DNA of 64,000 bases, from NCBI GenBank assembly GCA_001295865.1, contig LJHW01000048.1, forward strand, positions 19,036-83,035, read 5' to 3'. The stretch's first letter is position 1. Each line of letters opens with the position of its first letter. The notes beneath the pieces were generated by a model. It ran no database searches and was not told where the DNA came from. It saw only the letters and a list, made by a program, of their open reading frames with translations. A program made the position numbers and the translations under genes. Shown here in pieces: positions 58,838 to 64,000 of this stretch. The DNA comes from a beta proteobacterium AAP65 (GTDB taxonomy: Bacteria > Pseudomonadota > Gammaproteobacteria > Burkholderiales > Burkholderiaceae_C).

Positions 58838-60496
58838 TCAGGGGTTCTTCACGTAGGCATTGCCACGCAGGTAGAACCACCAGTTCAGCACCAGACAGAC
58901 GGCATAGAAGATCGCGAAGCCATACATCGCGTATTGCGGCGTACCGGCCTTGATCTGCGCACCGATGACCACCGGTGCGATGAAGGCGCCGTAGGCGGCG
59001 ATGGCCGATGTCCAGCCCAGCACCGGGCCGGCCTGCGTGCGGTCGAAGATGACGCCGATGGTGCGGAAGGTGCTGCCGTTGCCGATGCCGCTGGCCAGGA
59101 ACAGCAGCATGAACAGGCCCAGGAACATCGGGAAGTACTGTTCAGGCGTGGCCGAGCCGTAGGCCTGCATCATCACGTAGCCCACCGCCACGGAAGCTCC
59201 GGCCATCACCACCGAGATGATCTGCGTGACGATGGAGCCGCCCACCTTGTCCGAGATCCAGCCGCCGACGGGGCGGATGGCCGCGCCGATGAAGGGGCCC
59301 ATCCAGGCATAGGTCAGGGCCGAGGGCGCATTCGGGTTCTTCAGCGCGTGCTGCATCACGCCGTTGGCGTCCGGAATGTGCTGGAAGCCGAAGATCACCG
59401 TGATGGCCAGCGGCAGCGCCATCGAGAAGCCGATGAACGAGCCGAAGGTGACGATGTACAGCGCGGTCAGCGACCAGGTGTGCTTGTTGCTGAAGATCGC
59501 GAACTGTTTCTTCACGCCCTCCTTCATCTCGCCGAAAGCGGCCAGCTTCATCACCAGCAGCGCCAGGATGACGTCCAACGGAATGGCCACCCACATGCTC
59601 AGCACGCCCAGGCCGGTGGGCTTGGGCAGGTACAGCCACAGCATGAAGATCGCGGGCACGAAGGCCAGCGTGTACAGGTAGGTGATCTTGGCGAACGCCA
59701 CCAGCGGTGAGCCCGTGGCAGGCGACACCGTCTTCAGGTTGTTCATGCCCCACCAGCACAGGATGGACAGCGGCACCAGCGACAGCACCCAGGCGAAGCC
59801 GGCGTTCTGGATCCAGGTGGGGGTGCCGGCGGCGATCTTCCCGAAGATCCAGCCGCTGTCCTTGACCAGCACCATCGGCTCGCCCCCGAAGGCGCCGAAC
59901 AGGCCCACCGTCATCACCAGCGGGATGACGATCTGCATCGTCGTCACGCCGAAGTTGCCCAGGCCGGCGTTCAGCCCGAGTGCCGTGCCCTGCAGCCGCT
60001 TCGGGAAGAAGGTGCTGATGTTGGACATCGAGCTGGCGAAGTTGCCGCCGCCCACGCCCGACCACAGGGCCATCAGCTGGAAGGTCCACAAAGGCCAGTC
60101 CTTGTGCTGCAGCACGATGCCGGTGCCGATGGCCGGTGCCAGCAGCATGGCGGTGGTCAGAAGGATGGTGTTACGCCCGCCGGCCAGGCGGATGAGGAAG
60201 GACGCCGGGATGCGCATCGTTGCGCCCGAGATGCCGGCGATGGCCGTCAGCGTGAACAACTCGGCCTGGGTGAAAGGAAAGCCCAGGTTGAGCATCTGCA
60301 CGGTGATGATTCCCCACATGCCCCAGACCGCGAAGCCGCACAACAGCGCGGGTACCGAGATCCAGAGGTTGCGGTAGGCGACCTTCTTGCCCGTGGCATT
60401 CCAGAAGGTGTCGTCTTCCGGACGCCAGTCGGCGATGTCGGGGCCGGGAGCCTGGTTGGGGGCGGACTTGGCACCCGCTGTGGTGGTGGCACTCAT
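58838..60496 (-). CDS. narK2: Nitrate/nitrite antiporter, NarK2-type
   Basis: A 552-residue NNP-family transporter. It starts MSATTTAGA, followed by DWRPEDDTFWNATGKKVAYRNL. The nitrate signature GVGGGNFASSMSNISTFFP and the C-terminal LASGIGNGSTFRTIG are present. It is about 90 residues longer than the third homologue because of an extra membrane region in the centre (about 270-345). NarK2 exchanges nitrate for nitrite. It follows narK1 by 20 bases. Confidence 0.88.
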   Translation of the reverse strand: MSATTTAGAKSAPNQAPGPDIADWRPEDDTFWNATGKKVAYRNLWISVPALLCGFAVWGMWGIITVQMLNLGFPFTQAELFTLTAIAGISGATMRIPASFLIRLAGGRNTILLTTAMLLAPAIGTGIVLQHKDWPLWTFQLMALWSGVGGGNFASSMSNISTFFPKRLQGTALGLNAGLGNFGVTTMQIVIPLVMTVGLFGAFGGEPMVLVKDSGWIFGKIAAGTPTWIQNAGFAWVLSLVPLSILCWWGMNNLKTVSPATGSPLVAFAKITYLYTLAFVPAIFMLWLYLPKPTGLGVLSMWVAIPLDVILALLVMKLAAFGEMKEGVKKQFAIFSNKHTWSLTALYIVTFGSFIGFSMALPLAITVIFGFQHIPDANGVMQHALKNPNAPSALTYAWMGPFIGAAIRPVGGWISDKVGGSIVTQIISVVMAGASVAVGYVMMQAYGSATPEQYFPMFLGLFMLLFLASGIGNGSTFRTIGVIFDRTQAGPVLGWTSAIAAYGAFIAPVVIGAQIKAGTPQYAMYGFAIFYAVCLVLNWWFYLRGNAYVKNP

Positions 60497-60516
60497 GGCA
60501 TCTTCTCCTTGTGCTT

Positions 60517-61800
60517 TCAGCGCGCGAAACTGCGCGACAAGGGCGACGCCGGTGCGTTCGTGCCCATCATTTCGGTCTTGCGCACTTCGGTCCAGTACAT
60601 CCAGATCAGAGAGACCCAGACCACGCCGTACATCAACATGAAGGCGCTGGAGCGGATGCCGGTGAGGTCCATCAGCGCCCCGAACATGATCGGCAGCACG
60701 AAGCCGCCCAAGCCGCCGGCCAGGCCGACGATGCCGCTGACGGTCCCGATGTTGTCGGGGTAGTCGTTGCCGATGTACTTGAAGACACTGGCCTTGCCGA
60801 AGGCCCAGGCGATGCCCAGGATGAACATCAGCGCGGTGAAGACGTAGACGTTCAGGCCGACGTGAAAGGTGCGGGGGCCGTTGACGGTCACCACCGTAAA
60901 GTCGGTCTGCGGGTAGCTCAGCAGGAACAGGCAGATCCAGCTGACCCACAGCACCCACCAGGTGACCTGGTGCGCGCCGAACTTGTCGGACAGGATGCCG
61001 CCGAAGGCGCGCAGCACGCCACCCGGCAGCGAGAAGCACGCTGCCAGCAGCGCGGCCGTCTGGATCGACAGGCCGAACTCGCCCACGTAGTACTGAACCA
61101 TCCACAGCGCCAGCGCCACGTAGCCGCCGAACACGATGCTGTAGTACTGGCAGTACTTCAAAACCTTGGGGTCCTTCAGCATCTTCAGCTGATCGCTGAA
61201 CTTCACGTTCGACGGCACCAGATGCTTCGGGTCGCTGCTGCTGCCGAACCAGAACAGGATGACCGTGCCCAGCATCACCGCGGCGTACACCTGCGGCACC
61301 AGCGTCCAGCCGCCGATGGCCAGCAGCACGGGTGCTGCGAACTTGTTGACCGCCGAGCCGGAGTTGCCGGCGCCATACACGCCCATCGCCATGCCTTGGC
61401 GCGACTTGGGAAACCAGCGTGCCACGTAGGGTGTGCCCACCGAGAACGAGCCCCCGGCCAGGCCCACGAACAGGCCGATGACCAGGAAGTGCCAGTAGGC
61501 CGTGGCGTAGCTCATCAGCCAGATCGCGGGCACGGTGGCCGCCATCAGCAGCGTCATCACGATGCGGCCGCCGTAGCGATCGGTCCATATGCCCAGTGGC
61601 ACGCGGATCAGCGAGCCGGTGAGCACGGGTGTGGCCGTCAGCAGGCCGAACTCGGTGGCGCTCAGTCCCAGCGTCTTCTTCAGCGGTATGCCGATGACGC
61701 CGAACATCATCCACACCATGAAACACACGGTGAAGGCGATCGTGCTGACGATGAGCACGGACCACGCCTGGCGTGGGATGGGAGTTGTGGTGGTGGCCAT
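60517..61800 (-). CDS. narK1: Nitrate transporter, NarK1-type
   Basis: A 427-residue major-facilitator protein of the nitrate/proton symporter type: FGVIGIPLKKTLGLSATEFGLL, RVPLGIWTDRYGGRIVM, GLAGGSFSVGTPYVARWFP and GNSGSAVN. It is the first gene of the narK1-narK2-narK-like-narGHJI operon. The upstream region contains FNR- and NarL-like sites. It probably imports nitrate before nitrite accumulates. Confidence 0.9.
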   Translation of the reverse strand: MATTTTPIPRQAWSVLIVSTIAFTVCFMVWMMFGVIGIPLKKTLGLSATEFGLLTATPVLTGSLIRVPLGIWTDRYGGRIVMTLLMAATVPAIWLMSYATAYWHFLVIGLFVGLAGGSFSVGTPYVARWFPKSRQGMAMGVYGAGNSGSAVNKFAAPVLLAIGGWTLVPQVYAAVMLGTVILFWFGSSSDPKHLVPSNVKFSDQLKMLKDPKVLKYCQYYSIVFGGYVALALWMVQYYVGEFGLSIQTAALLAACFSLPGGVLRAFGGILSDKFGAHQVTWWVLWVSWICLFLLSYPQTDFTVVTVNGPRTFHVGLNVYVFTALMFILGIAWAFGKASVFKYIGNDYPDNIGTVSGIVGLAGGLGGFVLPIMFGALMDLTGIRSSAFMLMYGVVWVSLIWMYWTEVRKTEMMGTNAPASPLSRSFAR

Positions 61801-61894
61801 GGATCGGACTCGTCTTGGGTTTGACGAGACTGTCCGCCCGCAGCGCTCCTGCGAACATCAGCACGGTGGCTATGCGGGACACGGCAGAAGAACG

Positions 61895-61914
61895 ATGTGC
61901 AGTGACATGCACAT
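61895..61914. promoter_or_regulatory. Inverted repeat 7-6-7 upstream of narK1
   Basis: ATGTGCA-GTGACA-TGCACAT is a perfect 7-base inverted repeat with a 6-base spacer, 95 bases upstream of narK1, sharing its last base with the NarL-like repeat. The cognate regulator is unknown; the even spacing does not fit NsrR. Confidence 0.45.
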
Positions 61915-61929
61915 AGTTCTGAAGAACTA
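61914..61929. promoter_or_regulatory. Candidate NarL site (7-2-7 inverted repeat)
   Basis: TAGTTCT-GA-AGAACTA is a perfect inverted repeat in the 7-2-7 layout of NarL/NarP sites. Each heptamer matches TACYYMT at 6 of 7 positions. It lies 114-129 bases upstream of narK1, and the narXL genes are in the same window. Confidence 0.55.
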
Positions 61930-61953
61930 GGCCGGGGCCCTTCGGTTCAGAAG

Positions 61954-61967
61954 TTGACCTGGGTCAA
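61954..61967. promoter_or_regulatory. FNR/Anr/Dnr-type box
   Basis: TTGAC-CTGG-GTCAA is a perfect palindrome of the FNR family (TTGAT-N4-ATCAA type). Its centre is about 64 bases from the hemerythrin ATG at 62025 and about 160 bases from the narK1 start, so an FNR- or Dnr-like activator could serve either direction. Confidence 0.6.
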
Positions 61968-62024
61968 CGTCAATGGCTTGCGCCCTCGCCCAGACTGAAC
62001 CCGAAAGGCCAGCCTCCACCCACC

Positions 62025-62537
62025 ATGTCCCCTGAAGCCTCCCGACAGGTCGGTGCCCTGATCGACCGCATCCAGACGCGTTTCCATGAAGGCCACCGCC
62101 AGGCACTGCCCGAGTTGCTGGCCATGGCAGCGAAGGTCGAGTCGCGCGGCATTGACGACTGCCTCGTCGATGCGTTGCACGCCATTGGCGACGCGCTGGA
62201 ACAGCACATGTTCAAGGAGGAGATGCGGCTGTTTCCGATGATGGAGCAAGGCGGCAACACCCTGATCGGGCTGCTGATCGAGGACCTGCATCACGAACAT
62301 GTCGAGCACGAAAAAGCTATGGACGATCTCCGCGCCCGCCTTTGCACGCTGACCGAAGCGCACTGCACCGACCTGGCGCTCCAGCAGTTCATTCGAGGCC
62401 TCGACGACTTGGCCAGTGAGCTGGCACTGCACATCCGCGCCGAGGACGAGGAGCTGTTCCCTCTCTTCGCGCCACCTGAATGGCCGGACTCCCCCTCCAC
62501 ATCCAACCCACCGTCGCCCGCGACCTCGACCTCATGA
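62025..62537 (+). CDS. Hemerythrin-domain protein, RIC/DnrN-like
   Basis: A 170-residue four-helix di-iron protein: TRFHEGHRQALPELLAMA, LEQHMFKEEMRLFPMM, LHHEHVEHEKAMDDL and ELALHIRAEDEELFPLF provide the His/Glu ligands as in the C-terminal domain of YtfE/DnrN. Such proteins repair iron-sulfur clusters or handle NO. A Pro/Ser-rich tail follows. It diverges from narK1, and the next gene overlaps its end (ATGA). Confidence 0.87.
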   Translation: MSPEASRQVGALIDRIQTRFHEGHRQALPELLAMAAKVESRGIDDCLVDALHAIGDALEQHMFKEEMRLFPMMEQGGNTLIGLLIEDLHHEHVEHEKAMDDLRARLCTLTEAHCTDLALQQFIRGLDDLASELALHIRAEDEELFPLFAPPEWPDSPSTSNPPSPATSTS

Positions 62538-63547
62538 ACTCGACCCCACCGCAGTCATCCGCCTCGTTGCCGGAAACGGACTCCGTTCCAGCCACCACGG
62601 ACCCGGCACGCGCGGGCTTGCTGGCCGCGCTCAACGAACTGCTGGAGGCCGAGCGTGCCGGCGCCCGGGTTGCGATGGAGACGGGACGGTCGATCACTGA
62701 CCCCGAGCTCGCGGCACTGGCGGACGACATCCACAAGGACGAGGTCGGCTGGTGCAGCATGCTCATGCAGACGATCAAGTCGTTGGGGGCCAAGCCCTCC
62801 AGCGCGACCGGTGCGTTCCATGGCAAGGCGATGGCCATCGCCGATCTGGACGAGCGATTGAAGTTTCTGAACCGAGGCCAAGCCTGGGTGACCCGCAAGC
62901 TCCAGGCCCTGATCCCGCAGGTCGACGACGCACAGGCGAGCGCCGATCTGACCGACATGCTGCAGGCCCATCACCAGAACATCAGCCGGGTGGAGGCCCG
63001 ATACACAGCGCCTGCAACATTGGAGCCCCAGACGGTACCGCAGGCCGAAGCGTCACCCGTGCCCACCGAGCCCGGTGCGCTGATCGAGCACATCCTGACG
63101 CGCTTCCACGAAGTCCACCGTCAGCAGCTCCCCGTGCTGCTTCAGCTTGCGGCCAAGGTGGAGGCATTGCACGCGGACCACGCCGAGACGCCGCGGGGCT
63201 TAACCGATCTGCTGACGTCGATGCACTGCGAACTACTGGCGCACATGGAGAAGGAGGAGACGATCCTCTTTCCGATGCTGGCGCGGGGCGGCAGTTCTTT
63301 CGTCACCCACCCGATCTGCGTCATGATGTCCGAGCATGAGGAACATGCTCATAGGCTCGCGCAGTTGATGGCCTTGACTCATCAAGCGACGCCGCCAGGC
63401 GATGCCTGCCGCACCTGGGTTCAGCTTTGCACGGCGACGAGGCAGTTCGCCGAGGACTTGGAGGCGCACATCCAGTTGGAGAACCGGGTGCTGTTCCCAC
63501 AATTCGACAAATCCCTGACTCAAGAGCGGCCAGAGGCTGTGCGGTGA
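62534..63547 (+). CDS. DUF6306-hemerythrin fusion protein
   Basis: A 337-residue protein with two parts. Residues about 30-155 match the DUF6306 pattern (LLAALNELLEAERAGARVAM, KDEVGWCSMLMQTIKSLG, ERLKFLNRGQAWVTRKLQAL). A linker follows, and about 185-330 is a hemerythrin domain (TRFHEVHRQQLPVLLQLAAKV, LLAHMEKEETILFPML, EHEEHAHRLAQL, HIQLENRVLFPQF) similar to the preceding gene product. ATG 62534 overlaps the stop of that gene. A role in NO or oxygen sensing is inferred from domains and the nar neighbourhood. Confidence 0.82.
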   Translation: MNSTPPQSSASLPETDSVPATTDPARAGLLAALNELLEAERAGARVAMETGRSITDPELAALADDIHKDEVGWCSMLMQTIKSLGAKPSSATGAFHGKAMAIADLDERLKFLNRGQAWVTRKLQALIPQVDDAQASADLTDMLQAHHQNISRVEARYTAPATLEPQTVPQAEASPVPTEPGALIEHILTRFHEVHRQQLPVLLQLAAKVEALHADHAETPRGLTDLLTSMHCELLAHMEKEETILFPMLARGGSSFVTHPICVMMSEHEEHAHRLAQLMALTHQATPPGDACRTWVQLCTATRQFAEDLEAHIQLENRVLFPQFDKSLTQERPEAVR

Positions 63548-64000
63548 GCAAGCGGTTTCCGGTGAAGCCCGCCCACCCACGCTGAACTGCATCTCGTCGC
63601 GGCGCCGGTTGCCGAAGAGTCCGCAGTACCCGATAGCGCTGCCTGCCTGGCGGTGCGATTCGCTGGGAGCCCACGGACACCCACGACTTACGCGCCTTCG
63701 TTAGACCGGGCGATGACCACGCGTCGATGGTGGCCAGCCCTGCTGGAACGTTACTGCACGGCGATACACAGGGACTTTCCAGTGTTCCGGGCGCTGCAGC
63801 TGGATTGACCCGGGATCCACCCAGATCAAGCGACCGTCGGCTATCCGGCCATCAGACGGATGACGGGTTGTGGCCGACTGCGTGAATCCCGCAGCACGCC
63901 AGACAGCAGCCGTTCGCAGCTGACCACGTCCGCCTTGCATGGGTGGCCAGCGGTCTGCTGGATCAGATCTCTGTTTGCTCAGAGATCTCGAGCGCGTCAT
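63548..64000. other. 3' end of window, no supported gene
   Basis: About 450 bases after the hemerythrin fusion gene. A minus-strand frame covering 63701-64000 is open to the window edge and has a partly protein-like middle (DGRLIWVDPGSIQLQRPEHW), but no family was recognised and its composition is ambiguous. A perfect inverted repeat lies at 63965-63988. Confidence 0.3.
63965..63988. repeat. Perfect inverted repeat near window end
   Basis: AGATCTCTG-TTTGCT-CAGAGATCT has 9-base arms and a 6-base loop. No T-run follows on either strand, so it is more likely a protein-binding or leader structure than a terminator. Confidence 0.45.

Noticed and set aside
63701..64000. Partial gene at the right edge, minus strand
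   Set aside because: A short stretch looks protein-like, but there is no family match or ribosome site and the rest is low complexity; kept only as a note on the region.
1..64000. CRISPR arrays, rRNA and tRNA genes, complete insertion sequences
   Set aside because: No regularly spaced repeats, cloverleaf-like sequence or transposase gene with terminal repeats was recognised by reading; a small RNA gene could still be missed.

Overview
The window is GC-rich, densely packed bacterial DNA that reads as a chromosome segment of a betaproteobacterium of the order Burkholderiales (Comamonadaceae or the Rubrivivax/Leptothrix group). This rests on gene content and protein style: a SenABC selenoneine cluster, NnrS with an Rrf2 regulator, narGHJI followed by a PpiC-type isomerase, and many ATGA-overlapping operons. 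It carries the equipment of a facultative nitrate respirer with nitric-oxide stress responses. I saw no rRNA, tRNA, CRISPR array or complete insertion sequence.

Layout. 1-269 is the end of a KdpE-like regulator. 288-5905 (minus strand) holds two possible operons: a BaeSR-like two-component pair, and a HupE/UreJ permease flanked by two secreted YHYH-domain proteins. A secreted sulfatase (6262-7557) diverges from them. 7974-8993 has small membrane proteins of unknown role. 9621-15256 is a resistance and redox block: TetR regulator, MATE exporter, alpha/beta hydrolase, SDR, NADPH-dependent oxidoreductase and a second TetR. Near-identical palindromes sit in front of three of these transcription units. 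15859-18198 is a CheW/methyl-accepting protein pair.

18313-25093 is accessory DNA of plasmid or integrative-element type. It starts with a 5'-truncated helicase remnant, then an AT-richer secreted protein between short direct repeats, a KlcA/ArdB antirestriction protein, several unknown small proteins, a frameshifted gene paralogous to its neighbour, and a C5 cytosine methyltransferase. Strong hairpins separate many of these genes.

25507-30234 contains the selenoneine genes (senA on minus, senB-senC on plus, with overlapping divergent start codons) and a flavin disulfide reductase downstream of senA. 30274-33946 is a minus-strand run of TonB-like protein, rhodanese, GH84 glycosidase, DsrE-like protein and an ArsR-rhodanese regulator, followed by a sterol-desaturase-like membrane protein (34028-34891). 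35299-35997 is an orphan SdhB paralogue lacking one cluster-ligating cysteine. 36532-40251 is a TetR-controlled DevBCA-type ABC exporter.

40267-63547 is the respiratory and nitrogen-oxide region: CcoG, ferredoxin, DUF2249, NnrS, an NsrR-type regulator with two matching operator sites, a hemerythrin, nitroreductase, NarL/NarX, a SirB-like protein, carbonic anhydrase, PpiC isomerase, NarIJHG, three NarK-type transporters and a divergent pair of hemerythrin proteins. The intergenic region at 61801-62024 carries an FNR/Dnr-type palindrome and a NarL-like 7-2-7 inverted repeat, so nitrate import and reduction and the hemerythrins are probably switched on together by low oxygen and nitrate.
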